A stretch of DNA of 64,000 bases from Pseudobacteroides cellulosolvens ATCC 35603 = DSM 2933 (GTDB taxonomy: Bacteria > Bacillota > Clostridia > Acetivibrionales > DSM-2933): positions 4,722,001 to 4,786,000 of the forward strand of contig NZ_LGTC01000001.1 of NCBI RefSeq assembly GCF_001262605.1, read 5' to 3'. This document shows positions 1 to 9,440 of this stretch, in pieces (position 1 is the first letter of the stretch; every line of letters starts with the position of its first letter). The translations under genes were made by a program, and so were the position numbers. Below the pieces are notes generated by a model. The model saw nothing but the letters and a program-made list of their open reading frames with translations. It made no database searches and was not told the origin of the DNA.

Positions 1-26
1 GGAAGTTATTTTTTAATCATGACTTA
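1..26. repeat. Truncated copy of palindromic repeat family C
   Basis: The first bases of the window match the right end of a repeat that is complete at 25616-25711 (GGAAGTTATTTTTT followed by ATCATGAC). Only one arm is inside the window. A reverse-oriented, shorter copy lies at 37379-37438. Confidence 0.7.
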
Positions 27-82
27 TTGATGAAAAGTCGCCAATCCTTTACACTTGTCATATAGATAAAAATCATTATTGA

Positions 83-847
83 TCATATATCAAATAGCCG
101 TCTTGCATTATTAAGCGTCACAGAAGCCACAACATCAAAGTCAATCCCCTTAATTTCTGCTATCTTTTCAGCAACAAGCCGCACATTTCTAGAATCATTT
201 CTTTTTCCGCGAAGAGGCTCAGGACTGAGATATGGGCTGTCAGTCTCTATAAGGATTCTGTCCATAGGGACATATTGTAAAACCTCTATTGCTTTCCTTG
301 CATTTTTAAAGGTAACAGGCCCGCCAAAAGATAAGTGAAATCCCATGTCCAGAAGTATTTTCGCCATTTCCACACTTCCTGAAAAGCAGTGCATAACTCC
401 TCCAACCTGTGATATTTGACTTTCTTTTATAATATTAATAATATCCTCATGAGCATCCCTGTCATGAATTATAGCAGGCATGGAAAGCTCTGCAGCAAGG
501 TCCAATTGTCTTTTAAACCAATACTTTTGCACATCCTTAGGACTGTAGTCATAATAATAATCCAAACCTATTTCACCTATGGCAACAACTTTTGGATTAC
601 TGGCCAGTTCAGTAATTTTTTCTATTGTACTGTCATCCATAGTACTGGCATTATGCGGATGGATACCTACAGATGCATAAATAAAGTCAAATTTTTCAGC
701 AAATTCTATGCTCATAAGAGATGTGTCAATATCTGTTGCTGCATTTAAAATATATGATACTCCATCTTCGTGAGCTTTGGATAAAACCTCTTCTCTATCG
801 TCCTGGAATTTTTCATCATCATAATGTGCGTGGGAATCAAAAAGCAT
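83..847 (-). CDS. tatD: TatD family metal-dependent hydrolase/DNase
   Basis: A TIM-barrel amidohydrolase-superfamily protein of 254 aa, the usual TatD length. Members are metal-dependent 3'-5' exonucleases or DNases acting in the cytoplasm; the family function is known, the role in this organism is inferred. Visible metal-ligand motifs are HAH at residues 6-8, GEIGLDYYYD near 91-100, HDRDAHED near 128-135, MHCFSG near 152-157 and ETDSPYLSPEP near 202-212. It starts 52 bp after the metG stop on the same strand, the common Firmicutes metG-tatD arrangement, and is probably co-transcribed with it. Confidence 0.95.
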   Translation of the reverse strand: MLFDSHAHYDDEKFQDDREEVLSKAHEDGVSYILNAATDIDTSLMSIEFAEKFDFIYASVGIHPHNASTMDDSTIEKITELASNPKVVAIGEIGLDYYYDYSPKDVQKYWFKRQLDLAAELSMPAIIHDRDAHEDIINIIKESQISQVGGVMHCFSGSVEMAKILLDMGFHLSFGGPVTFKNARKAIEVLQYVPMDRILIETDSPYLSPEPLRGKRNDSRNVRLVAEKIAEIKGIDFDVVASVTLNNARRLFDI

Positions 848-882
848 ACTTACCTCGTTAAATAATTTTTTTAATCTTTAAT

Positions 883-902
883 CATTTCTAAGGCATTACT
901 TA
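883..902. repeat. Terminal remnant of repeat family B
   Basis: ATTTCTAAGGCATTACTTA matches the right end of the longer palindromes at 10884-10996 and 20994-21104, with one change. It overlaps the metG stop codon. Only the end is present, so this is either a decayed copy or a small deletion product. Confidence 0.45.
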
Positions 903-2900
903 TCTAACCTTGGAGCCGCTGCCGATTTCCTTATCTATCGCTGCAAGAACCAGTGACTTGTCATCGGAGGCCGCAAGTATCATTCCCTGTGACTCAATTC
1001 CTCTAAGTTTAACAGGCTTAAGATTCGCAACAAGTATTACATACTTGCCCACCATTTCATCAGGTGAATAATGCTTTGCAATACCTGATACCACCTGTCT
1101 TATTTCATCACCCATTTCAAGCTTCAGCTTCAGAAGCTTATCTGCTCCCTCAACCTTTTCTGCTTCTAAAACCTTAGCTACCCTGAGGTCTACTTTTGCA
1201 AAATCATCTATTGTAATATAGCCACTATCACCTGCATCCTTTTTGTCCTCAGGTTTGGCTGTATTTTTATCTTCGGTTTTCTTGGTATCGGCTTTTACAT
1301 CTTCGCTTTTTGATGCTGCATTTTTGTCTGCCATCTTTTCCAACTCTTCAAGCTCTTTTTTGATATCTATTCTTGGGAAAATTACATCTCCCTTATTGAC
1401 TTTAGTTCCTCCCGGATACTTGCCCCAAACCTTTGAGCTATCCCAGTCCAATATACCTGTATTGCCCGCTATACCCAACTGGTTCCATATCTTTTCAGGT
1501 GTCTCAGGCATAAAAGGCTGTATAAGTACTGAAATTATCCTTAAGCTTTCTGCAAGATTGTACATTACAGCAGCAAGCCTCTTGTTGTTAGCCTCGTCCT
1601 TTGCCAGAACCCAGGGCATTGTTTCATCTATATATTTGTTAACCCTGGAAATCGTCTTCCATATTTCTGTAAGTGCTGTATTGTACTGAAGCTTATCCAA
1701 AAGCTCCTCAACCTTTTCAGAGGTTCCCATAACAGTCCCTTTAAGGTCTTCATCAAAATCGCCATCCTGATATTCCGATGGCATAACCCCGCCAAAGTAC
1801 TTGTCTATCATGGCTACTGTTCTACTTACCAGGTTACCTAAGTCATTTGCCAAATCGGAATTAATTCTATTTATCAATGCCTCATTTGAGAATACACCAT
1901 CAGAACCAAACGGCACTTCCCTTAATAGAAAATACCTTATTGCGTCCAGACCGTATTTTTCAATGAGTATAACCGGGTCCACAACATTTCCCTTTGATTT
2001 GGACATCTTTCCGCCTTCTAACAGGAGCCATCCATGACCGTATATTTGCTTTGGCAATGGTTCTCCAAGTGCCATCAGCATTGCAGGCCAAATTATAGTA
2101 TGGAAACGTACAATTTCCTTTCCTACAAGGTGCACATCTGCAGGCCAGTAATTTTTATAGTTATCATCGTTTTCTGACATATATCCCAGTGCAGTTATGT
2201 AGTTTGAAAGGGCATCTATCCAAACATAAACAACATGCTTGTCATCAAAGGTTACTGGTACACCCCATGTAAATGTTGTCCTTGATACTGCAAGGTCTTC
2301 CAATCCAGGCCTTAAAAAGTTATTAAGCATTTCATTCCTTCTTGATATAGGCTGGATGAAATCGGGGTTCTCTTCAATATGCTTTATAAGCCTATCCTGA
2401 TACTTTGAAAGTTTAAAGAAATAGGATTCTTCCTTTGTAAGCTCTACTTCCCTTCCACAGTCGGGACATTTCCCATCTATCAATTGAGTCTTTGTCCAGA
2501 AGGATTCGCAAGGAGTGCAATACCAGCCCTCATACTCACTCTTATAAATATCGCCCTGATCATAAAGTTTCTTGAATATTTTTTGTACAACTTCCTCATG
2601 GTATTTATCAGTTGTTCTGATGAACTTATCGTTGGTAATTTTCATCAGCTTCCATAAATCCTTTATTCCGTTTACTATTTCATCAACATATTCCTTTGGT
2701 GTAACACCTTTTTCTTCTGCTTTTCTCTGTATTTTCTGACCATGCTCGTCTGTTCCTGTTAGAAACATCACATCATAGCCTCTTAGCCTCTTATATCTTG
2801 AAGTTGTATCAGCCGCAACTGTTGTATAGGAATGGCCGATATGTAGCTTATCACTTGGATAATATATGGGCGTAGTAATATAGAATGTTTTTTTAGACAT
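900..2900 (-). CDS. metG: Methionyl-tRNA synthetase with C-terminal tRNA-binding domain
   Basis: Charges tRNA-Met with methionine in the cytoplasm. This 666-aa class I synthetase shows the HIGH signature at residues 20-23, a zinc-knuckle region with two CxxC pairs (CTPC and CPDC, near 128-148), and the KMSKS loop near 298-302. An anticodon-binding helical region follows. After a charged, low-complexity linker rich in K, E and D (about 540-570) there is a C-terminal EMAP-II/Arc1p-like tRNA-binding domain of about 100 aa, as in dimeric bacterial MetRS. The start has a good ribosome site (GGAGG about 7 bases upstream). TatD follows downstream. No T-box or SAM riboswitch was recognised in the 259-bp upstream gap. 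Confidence 0.97.
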   Translation of the reverse strand: MSKKTFYITTPIYYPSDKLHIGHSYTTVAADTTSRYKRLRGYDVMFLTGTDEHGQKIQRKAEEKGVTPKEYVDEIVNGIKDLWKLMKITNDKFIRTTDKYHEEVVQKIFKKLYDQGDIYKSEYEGWYCTPCESFWTKTQLIDGKCPDCGREVELTKEESYFFKLSKYQDRLIKHIEENPDFIQPISRRNEMLNNFLRPGLEDLAVSRTTFTWGVPVTFDDKHVVYVWIDALSNYITALGYMSENDDNYKNYWPADVHLVGKEIVRFHTIIWPAMLMALGEPLPKQIYGHGWLLLEGGKMSKSKGNVVDPVILIEKYGLDAIRYFLLREVPFGSDGVFSNEALINRINSDLANDLGNLVSRTVAMIDKYFGGVMPSEYQDGDFDEDLKGTVMGTSEKVEELLDKLQYNTALTEIWKTISRVNKYIDETMPWVLAKDEANNKRLAAVMYNLAESLRIISVLIQPFMPETPEKIWNQLGIAGNTGILDWDSSKVWGKYPGGTKVNKGDVIFPRIDIKKELEELEKMADKNAASKSEDVKADTKKTEDKNTAKPEDKKDAGDSGYITIDDFAKVDLRVAKVLEAEKVEGADKLLKLKLEMGDEIRQVVSGIAKHYSPDEMVGKYVILVANLKPVKLRGIESQGMILAASDDKSLVLAAIDKEIGSGSKVR

Positions 2901-2967
2901 AATAATCCTCCTGCAAGAATTTTATCTTTGATTACATAAAATTTTTATAATAAATTTTTAATGTCTA

Positions 2968-3050
2968 GGAAATTATGGTGTATACTCTACACCACAATTT
3001 CTAATGACAACAATCAAGGTTGAACAAAATTATTTCATAATTTTGTTTTA
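2968..3050. repeat. Repeat family D copy (palindrome plus conserved tail)
   Basis: This stretch upstream of metG contains an inverted repeat (GAAATTATGGTGTA, 5-nt loop, TACACCACAATTTC) and then the tail ATGACAACAATCAAGGTTGA. The same core and tail recur at 46926-46980. Core-only versions occur at 43509-43541 and, inverted, at 61443-61483. A second hairpin (AACAAAATTAT/ATAATTTTGTT) follows directly. Confidence 0.65.
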
Positions 3051-3159
3051 ATATTGTCTCCTATAACCAATAATAATACTATACCTATTTAAAATGAATT
3101 TTTCAAGCTACATATGCAATTAAAAGCAATATAAATCTTACTTGGGAGGGACATGTTAA

Positions 3160-4224
3160 TTGGATCAAAATTACATAAGCGGTACAAAGCTCATAACACG
3201 TTATGTTTGTAAGGTTTTCCCCCTTGTAAACAGGGAGCTTTACAAAATATCCGGACTATGCATCAGTTCAAAAGATAAAATACTTTCCGACCTTGCACTA
3301 AGAAGCATTAAGAAAAAAAAATTCCACGCTCAGGGTGGATCCGTATATGCAATGTACCCAAAGGCCTCAATGGATGATACTGTAAAATTCATAGTAAGCT
3401 TCCAGACGATAAGCGACTATCTTGATAACCTGTGCGACAGTGCAGGAATATATGACGAACAAGCTTTTCGTCAGCTTCATTATTCCATGAGGGATGCCGT
3501 TACTTTAGACGAAACAAATACAGATTATTATAGATTTTATCCCTTCAAGGAAGATAACGGCTACCTTTCTGCATTAGTTAACCAATGCAGAAAACAGATA
3601 GCCAAACTTCCATCCTATAACCTTATAAAAGAGCCTATTATAAAACAGGTTGAATTGTACTCAGATCTTCAGTCCCTTAAACACCTGGCAACAGATGTAC
3701 GGGAAAAGAAACTTATATCATGGTCTAAAGAGTACCTTCGCGGCTATAAAGGGATCAGTACATGGGAATTCTCCGCTGCGACAGGCTCGACACTTAATAT
3801 TTTCCTTCATTTTGCTTCAGCATGGGACCCAAACCTTACAGAGGAAGAAGTAAGAAATAATGATATGGCATATTTCCCATGGATAAACGGACTGCACATA
3901 CTTCTTGACTACTATATAGATTATGCTGAGGATATTGAAACCAATGAATTAAATTTTACAAGCTATTATACCAACCAAAAGGAATGTGAGAAAAGGCTTA
4001 TATTTTTCATAGAGAGCTCCTTTGATGCTTGCACAAACCTCAAATACCCCAAATTTCATACAACTATAATAAAAGGTCTTTTGGCAATGTATTTGTCCGA
4101 TCCGAAAGCATATAAAGGTTTTAACAGGTTTACGAGCAAATCCATCCTTAAAAATTTCGGGAGAGATAACACTAACTTTTATCATAAAGTTTGTAAAATG
4201 CTAAGGCTTTCAGGTGCTCTTTAA
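3160..4224 (+). CDS. DUF2600 terpene synthase (tetraprenyl-beta-curcumene synthase-like, YtpB family)
   Basis: The 354-aa sequence resembles the DUF2600/YtpB family, whose Bacillus member cyclises heptaprenyl (C35) diphosphate to tetraprenyl-beta-curcumene (family knowledge). Supporting features are the length, the family-like Gly-Gly-Ser-Val-Tyr region near residues 67-71 and acidic helical motifs such as SDYLDNLCD (near 91-99) and YYIDYAEDIE (near 251-260). The start is TTG at 3160 with GGGAGGG 9 bases upstream; no in-frame ATG has a comparable site. It converges on a long-chain polyprenyl diphosphate synthase gene (4270-5277) that could supply its substrate. The actual substrate and product cannot be read from sequence. 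Confidence 0.82.
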   Translation: MDQNYISGTKLITRYVCKVFPLVNRELYKISGLCISSKDKILSDLALRSIKKKKFHAQGGSVYAMYPKASMDDTVKFIVSFQTISDYLDNLCDSAGIYDEQAFRQLHYSMRDAVTLDETNTDYYRFYPFKEDNGYLSALVNQCRKQIAKLPSYNLIKEPIIKQVELYSDLQSLKHLATDVREKKLISWSKEYLRGYKGISTWEFSAATGSTLNIFLHFASAWDPNLTEEEVRNNDMAYFPWINGLHILLDYYIDYAEDIETNELNFTSYYTNQKECEKRLIFFIESSFDACTNLKYPKFHTTIIKGLLAMYLSDPKAYKGFNRFTSKSILKNFGRDNTNFYHKVCKMLRLSGAL

Positions 4225-4246
4225 AAAATCACGAAGTGATTTTTAA
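4224..4246. terminator. Bidirectional terminator between convergent genes
   Basis: AAAAATCAC-GAA-GTGATTTTT forms a 9-bp stem starting at the stop codon of the upstream gene. It has A and T tracts on both sides, so it can serve both converging transcripts. Confidence 0.75.
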
Positions 4247-4269
4247 CATTAATTATTATCGTGAGACAT

Positions 4270-5277
4270 TTAATTCATTCTGGCATAAACCATATCCGCC
4301 AGCCTGTACAAAATTTCTTTATGATAAGAATCTGGAAGATTATCCAGACTTTTTTGAGCCTTTTCTATATGAATTCTGACTCTGTCATAGCATTTTTCCA
4401 TTATTCCAGTTTTAGCAATTACGGAACATATTTTTGATATGGTATCATCATCAAACTTTCTTTCCTCAATAACGTTTTTTACCCAATGGTGGTTAGCCTT
4501 ATTCCCCAGTAAGTATATGATGGGCATTGATATAATACCCTGCCTTAAATCCTCTCTTTTTGGCTTTCCCGTTAATTCACTTGAGCCGCATAAATCGAGA
4601 ATGTCGTCTGTAATTTGAAACGCAAGACCCAGATTTAATCCATATTCCCCTATAAGCTCTATCTCTTCCTGTGCGGCGTTTTGAGCCGCTGCTCCAGCTT
4701 GGCAGCAACATTTCAACAGAATTGCAGTTTTGCAGGCTATTTTTTCATAATATTCTTCCAGGCTGCAATCGCAATTAAATCTATCCTCAGCCTGAACAAT
4801 CTCACCCCCACACATGCTCTGTATGGCCTCAACCATATACTCCATCCCGCAGTTCAAGTTCTTTGAAGAAAGAATTCCGAAAGCTTTTGCAAACAAATAG
4901 TCGCCGCCTAATACTGCAAAGTTGTTACCCCATATGCTGTTTATGGATGGTCTGCTCCTCCGTAGTACTGAATTATCCACAATATCATCATGAATAAGAG
5001 ATGCCATGTGAATTAACTCTGCTGCTACTGCAGTTTGCAAAAGCTCAGGTGTATTTTCTCCAAAGATAAGACCGCTGTAAATTACCAGCAGCGGTCTTAT
5101 CCTTTTTCCTCCTGCGTCTAAAATGTGTATGCACATATCCCTAACAGTACCATTGGTGTCTGATACAGCCTTCATCAGTTCTGCTTCAACCAGCTTCAAT
5201 TCCGGAATGTCCTTAAAGTCCAGCTTGCCATTATATTGCCTAACTTCAAACTGCTCCTTTATAATTTCCAATACCAT
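4270..5277 (-). CDS. Long-chain trans-polyprenyl diphosphate synthase (HepT/IspB type)
   Basis: Condenses isopentenyl diphosphate onto an allylic diphosphate to build a long prenyl chain. The 335-aa protein shows the first aspartate-rich motif as HDDIVD near residues 96-101 with the downstream RRSRP, and the second as DDILD near 224-228. It also has the GGKRIRP substrate-binding segment near 56-62. It resembles heptaprenyl/octaprenyl synthase catalytic subunits more than farnesyl or geranylgeranyl synthases, but chain length cannot be fixed by eye and no HepS-type partner is in the window. The convergent DUF2600 gene suggests a C35 terpenoid branch (inference). Confidence 0.9.
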   Translation of the reverse strand: MVLEIIKEQFEVRQYNGKLDFKDIPELKLVEAELMKAVSDTNGTVRDMCIHILDAGGKRIRPLLVIYSGLIFGENTPELLQTAVAAELIHMASLIHDDIVDNSVLRRSRPSINSIWGNNFAVLGGDYLFAKAFGILSSKNLNCGMEYMVEAIQSMCGGEIVQAEDRFNCDCSLEEYYEKIACKTAILLKCCCQAGAAAQNAAQEEIELIGEYGLNLGLAFQITDDILDLCGSSELTGKPKREDLRQGIISMPIIYLLGNKANHHWVKNVIEERKFDDDTISKICSVIAKTGIMEKCYDRVRIHIEKAQKSLDNLPDSYHKEILYRLADMVYARMN

Positions 5278-5399
5278 TTCTCCTTTTGCACTATATGTTT
5301 TGCACTAACTGTTTTTAGTCTTATTATTTTGTCCAAATACCGTAGATTAATACAATATAATCCAAAAGGAATTGTTTTTATTGCTTAGTTATTTATATT

Positions 5400-6689
5400 T
5401 CATGACTTAATAATAGATTTTGCTATTGCAACCGCTTCGTCAATTGATTTAAAATCGCCCCTCTCATAGCTGATACAGTAATATACACCGTTATCCATCC
5501 AGCCTAAGAAGTGTGCGTCATCACTATAGCTCCAATGGCATTCTACACCTTCAACAACTACAATTCTTGAGTCATCTTTAATATCTCTGATTCTGTCATA
5601 TTCCATAACAGGCCAATTTCCTTCGGTTATTATTAGGTTCAATGTTTTATCACCATTATCATACTCTCCTCGAAACATATTACAGCTCTTGTTCATGGGG
5701 TCCATTCCAACCATTTTTAAAGTTATTATGAAGCTGCCCGGTAAGCTTTCGGGAATTTTGACTTTAAATCCTAGCATATTTTCTATCTCAGCCTTTGTTG
5801 TACTTTTAGGAAGATAGGACTGAGACCTGATAACACCGGCATCATTGTTTACGTCATACGTCTTTGTAATATTGTTTATAAAATGCTCCGCCATTTTTTG
5901 AGCTACATCATAGGTAATATCTTCATCAGTACTGTGAAGCTCATAAAAGGCTCCTTCATACTCCCATGCAAGTATATGAATAATTTTTATGCCCACAGGC
6001 TTTTGCTGCATGTCATGATTTGGATATATACCGTTAACATTCCCTTGTACCCAGTAGAACTTGGTGCCCTTAATATCAATAACCTTTTTATTTTCGAGGA
6101 AATCAATATAATTATCCTTTGAAACGCTTAAACCAATAGTATTGTTTTTATTGTAATAAATAGCAGTCAAACGTACAGTAGCATTGTCTGATTTTCTAAC
6201 ACCTTTGTTCTTCTGAAAACACTTATAGCCTCCAAATAGCTCCGACGGTACATGGATATTAAACCCAGCCTCTCTTGTAAGCTCTTCATCAGTCATACCT
6301 GTATAGTCATATGCTATATCCATTTCACTAACATCATTATTTACTTCCACTTTTACAGGCTTATATCCATCCTCTGTTTTATTCATTACATAAATCCAGC
6401 TTTTAACAGCGTCAATACCATGTGCAGCTGCCACTCTGGCTTCTTCTGAGAATACAAGAGTAAGACCCGGAGCTATAACAAAAAGCAACAAAGCCGCAGC
6501 CATATATCCCCTAATATTTAGCTTCATTGGAAATACATTTTTTGCTGCACTCTTAAGTCGTGACGCCTGCTTTATATTTTTTATTTTCTCACCCACATCA
6601 CTGATTATTTCCTCCCGGGGTTCAATATTCTGTGCTTCTTCTTCCAACAAACCACGGATTATATCATCAAATTTTTCTTTATCATGCAT
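5400..6689 (-). CDS. Membrane-anchored anti-sigma-like protein with large extracellular region
   Basis: The predicted 429-aa protein has a cytoplasmic N-terminus of about 60 aa, one transmembrane segment near residues 62-82 and a long outer region resembling DUF4367-type sensory domains in two copies. I set the start at 6689 (MHDKEKF) because AGGAGTG lies about 9 bases upstream. A longer in-frame ATG at 6719 lacks such a site and would overlap the sigma gene by 38 bases. The start codon overlaps the end of the upstream ECF sigma gene by 8 bases, implying translational coupling. It probably sequesters that sigma factor at the membrane; this role is inferred from position and architecture. Confidence 0.7.
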   Translation of the reverse strand: MHDKEKFDDIIRGLLEEEAQNIEPREEIISDVGEKIKNIKQASRLKSAAKNVFPMKLNIRGYMAAALLLFVIAPGLTLVFSEEARVAAAHGIDAVKSWIYVMNKTEDGYKPVKVEVNNDVSEMDIAYDYTGMTDEELTREAGFNIHVPSELFGGYKCFQKNKGVRKSDNATVRLTAIYYNKNNTIGLSVSKDNYIDFLENKKVIDIKGTKFYWVQGNVNGIYPNHDMQQKPVGIKIIHILAWEYEGAFYELHSTDEDITYDVAQKMAEHFINNITKTYDVNNDAGVIRSQSYLPKSTTKAEIENMLGFKVKIPESLPGSFIITLKMVGMDPMNKSCNMFRGEYDNGDKTLNLIITEGNWPVMEYDRIRDIKDDSRIVVVEGVECHWSYSDDAHFLGWMDNGVYYCISYERGDFKSIDEAVAIAKSIIKS

Positions 6690-7266
6690 TAGTACCACAC
6701 TCCTTTCCATCGCAAACATATCCTTCTTTCACAAGCTCCTTATGGAGAATCTTCCTCGCATTATGAAGCCTTGATTTTACTGTGCCTTGAAAACACTTAA
6801 GCACCTGGGCTATCTCCTTTATGGACAAGTCATTATAATAATGCAGCACAACAGTAGTCCTAAGGGGTAAGCTTAATTTATGAAGTGCATCTTTTATAAG
6901 CCTGGAAGATTCTCTTCTCTCTACAAGCCTTTCGAAATCATCATTCAGATTCTCATTTATACTCTTATAGTCACAGCCATCAAATTCCTCAATAGATACC
7001 TTTCCTTTTTCTTTCGACTTAACACGCCAGCTTGTTCTAACTAAAATCCTGTAAAACCAGGACTTAAATTTTTCAGGGCTTTTAAGCGACTTTATATCCT
7101 TATAGCATTCAATAAGAGCTTCCTGGACTATATCTTCCGCTAAATCATTACGCCCTGTGATTAAAAAGGCATATCTGACAGCCTTATTAAAATAACTGCC
7201 AAAAAGCGCTTCATAAGCCTCCATATCCCCCTGCTGACATTTTATAACCAGCCCAATCTCGTCCAT
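6682..7266 (-). CDS. ECF-type RNA polymerase sigma factor
   Basis: This 194-aa protein carries region 2 near residues 20-90 (with DLAEDIVQEALIECY) and region 4 near 125-180 (SIKEIAQVLKCFQGTVKSRL), the standard ECF pair without region 3. It directs RNA polymerase to a dedicated promoter set. It is the first gene of a two-gene operon with the membrane anti-sigma protein (8-bp overlap). ECF loci commonly autoregulate, but I did not identify a convincing ECF promoter upstream. Confidence 0.9.
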   Translation of the reverse strand: MDEIGLVIKCQQGDMEAYEALFGSYFNKAVRYAFLITGRNDLAEDIVQEALIECYKDIKSLKSPEKFKSWFYRILVRTSWRVKSKEKGKVSIEEFDGCDYKSINENLNDDFERLVERRESSRLIKDALHKLSLPLRTTVVLHYYNDLSIKEIAQVLKCFQGTVKSRLHNARKILHKELVKEGYVCDGKECGTNA

Positions 7267-7329
7267 GCATTTATCCCTTCTTCCCCTTTATGGATTAAGC
7301 CATATGAAAAATGAACAATCCTTTTCATT

Positions 7330-7431
7330 TATAAAAAGTGATAAATCTTTTGCATTTGTCTGTCGCAAATCCCGTTCAACCGTTCGTTATTTGCTCCGCC
7401 AAATGTAAGATTAATAGCACTTTTAATATAG
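7330..7431. repeat. Palindromic repeat family A, copy 1
   Basis: About 100 bp, near-identical to 35424-35520. The outer arms AAAAGTG..AAATCTTTTGCATTTG and CAAATGTAAGATTAAT..CACTTTT are imperfect inverted repeats. They enclose a conserved core (GTCGCAAATCCCGTT, then GTTATTTGCTCCGCC) containing the smaller GCAAAT/ATTTGC pairing. A family B end fragment (GTAATGGCTAAG) abuts it at 7431-7443. It lies in the 262-bp gap upstream of the sigma gene, where nothing else was recognised apart from the terminator at 7494. Confidence 0.8.
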
Positions 7432-7493
7432 TAATGGCTAAGTAATATTCTACCGGTAAAATAATGCTCCTATTACATAGGGGATAATAAAAG

Positions 7494-7525
7494 AAAAAAG
7501 GTTCACATTAAATGAACCTTTTTTT
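7494..7525. terminator. Rho-independent terminator of the GH18 gene
   Basis: AAAAAAGGTTCA and TGAACCTTTTTTT form a 12-bp stem around a short AT-rich loop, 3 bases after the GH18 stop codon. It is symmetric enough to act on both strands. Confidence 0.85.
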
Positions 7526-7528
7526 ATA

Positions 7529-9301
7529 CTAATCCTTATATACATACTTTTTCTCTTTGTTTTGTGACTGCCATGCCTCATAACTATCCAGCACCTTAAG
7601 ATTCTTATTTAACACATTCCAAACCTCTGAAACTTCAAAGTTTTTTCTCCAGCCCGCCACACCAGCAAGACCGTACTTGTGGACAAGAGAGGATTTAAGA
7701 TTAATGGACTCCTCATTTTCCAGCCATATTTTATTGTTACTTCCGTTATCCTTATTATATTCGGCATAGAATTGGCCGCTTTCCTCATCCCATCTTACTT
7801 GTGCATTATTTTCCTTAATCAGGCTTTTTGCATATCCCATTGATGTGGCAACACTTCTTAATCTTTTGCCGCTCTCAGTTACCCAAACCCTTGTATAATA
7901 GGGAAGGCCCAATAACAATTTTTCTTTGGGTATAAAATCAAGGGTTCTTTTTACACTGTTTTCAACCCAACTCTGCTGAGCCACCGAGCCGGCCTCAGGA
8001 GATTCAGCCCAGTGCTGGTCATATGCCATAAGCATTATATAATCTACAGTTTCTCCCAGCACCTTTCTATCATAGCATAATGACCAATTCTCATTATTGC
8101 TTACCGGTGTAATATCCATTGACACAACAAGCCCTTTCTCCTTTAGCAATGGACTAAGCTCCCTTACAAATTGAGTTAGTACATCTTTGTCCCTAAGATT
8201 AATATCCTCAAAGTCAATGTTTATTCCATCCAACCTATACTGTGCTGAATATTCCAATACTTTATTTATTACAATTTCTCTGGCATCTGTATTATTAAGA
8301 AATACACCGGTATTGTTTGGGCCTCCAAGGTTATTGCTTAAATGTGCCCAAACCTTGTAGTTATTCTTGTGTGCCCATTCAACATACGGTAAACTAGCCC
8401 TGTTAACCATGGTACCTTTTCCGTCCTTGACTTCAAACCATGTAGGTGAAACAACATCAAGGCCCTGGATCCTGTCTTCATCAACCCAACCTTTTGTATT
8501 GGTTTTATAAATGGCATCCCATACCAAATTTATCTTTCCATGCTGGGGCTTCCATAATCCTCTAGCACTATCTGTATCTTTGGCCTTATCAGTATCTTTA
8601 GCTGCATCTAACTGTTGATTTGTTACCTTAACGTACTTCTTTTGAATAAAGCCTATTATACCATCCTGAGACCTTACCTTAAGCCATTCCCCGCTGTCAC
8701 CAAATACCGTCATTTTATTTTGCAGCTCTTCCTGCATATCAAACTTTTTGTATATGGGAAATTTAATCGATTCTCCCTTTCTTATAACCGCCTTCTCGCT
8801 AACCGGTTCTGCCGCCTTAATACTTGTCCCTTTTCTGTCAATTATAATTACATTTTTATCCTTTAAGTAGTTAACCTTAATGCTATAAAAGTCATCAAGA
8901 AAGTACAATGGAACATATACCACCTTATTTTCTTCAATTGCTGGGTTCTTAAGATTGACTGGTTTGTTATTAATAAGAGCTTCAGGACTGTTTAAATTCA
9001 TCCGTATTACTTTATCATTGGTGGTAACAATAACCTTTTTCAATTTTTCATCCAAATATATATATGGATCTACATGTTCTTTAATAATATCGAGAGGCAG
9101 AAGAATCTCCTGATTCTTAATAACAGGTCTTCCATCATCAATTATCTTGTCTCCAATGACAAGATTTAATTTTCCCTCATCAAATGCCTGTACAATAGTG
9201 TTATTCGGTGCAAAATAAACAATATAAACAGAAATGGCCATAATTGCAATAATCGACATCATTATTGTAACTATAGAAATAATTTTTAACCTTTTATTCA
9301 A
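7529..9301 (-). CDS. Membrane-anchored GH18 hydrolase with copper-amine-oxidase-like and SH3 domains
   Basis: Predicted exported cell-wall enzyme of 590 aa. An N-terminal transmembrane or signal anchor (about residues 8-30) is followed by a copper-amine-oxidase-like N-terminal domain (about 45-155), an SH3-like segment (about 170-225), a DT/K-rich linker and a GH18 barrel (about 250-570). The barrel motif is DGINIDFED near 352-360: it keeps the catalytic Glu and the Asp two residues before it, but has Asn at the first Asp position, as in many YaaH/SleL-like peptidoglycan or cortex hydrolases. It probably cleaves GlcNAc linkages in cell wall or spore cortex; the substrate is inferred. Confidence 0.85.
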   Translation of the reverse strand: MNKRLKIISIVTIMMSIIAIMAISVYIVYFAPNNTIVQAFDEGKLNLVIGDKIIDDGRPVIKNQEILLPLDIIKEHVDPYIYLDEKLKKVIVTTNDKVIRMNLNSPEALINNKPVNLKNPAIEENKVVYVPLYFLDDFYSIKVNYLKDKNVIIIDRKGTSIKAAEPVSEKAVIRKGESIKFPIYKKFDMQEELQNKMTVFGDSGEWLKVRSQDGIIGFIQKKYVKVTNQQLDAAKDTDKAKDTDSARGLWKPQHGKINLVWDAIYKTNTKGWVDEDRIQGLDVVSPTWFEVKDGKGTMVNRASLPYVEWAHKNNYKVWAHLSNNLGGPNNTGVFLNNTDAREIVINKVLEYSAQYRLDGINIDFEDINLRDKDVLTQFVRELSPLLKEKGLVVSMDITPVSNNENWSLCYDRKVLGETVDYIMLMAYDQHWAESPEAGSVAQQSWVENSVKRTLDFIPKEKLLLGLPYYTRVWVTESGKRLRSVATSMGYAKSLIKENNAQVRWDEESGQFYAEYNKDNGSNNKIWLENEESINLKSSLVHKYGLAGVAGWRKNFEVSEVWNVLNKNLKVLDSYEAWQSQNKEKKYVYKD

Positions 9302-9370
9302 AATACATTTCCCCCAATCAGCATATTGGAATATTATACAAGTGGTTTATCAAGATAATTTTTCAGACAT

Positions 9371-9409
9371 AAAAATACACCATATGACAAATTATACATG
9401 GTGTATTTG
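9371..9409 (-). terminator. Hairpin terminator after the small membrane protein gene
   Basis: On the minus strand AAATACACCATG and the CATATGGTGTATTTTT arm form a stem followed by a T-run, 30-70 bases past the stop at 9441. Confidence 0.65.
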
Positions 9410-9440
9410 AATAAATCATTAAGAATTGGTTACAAATTTA

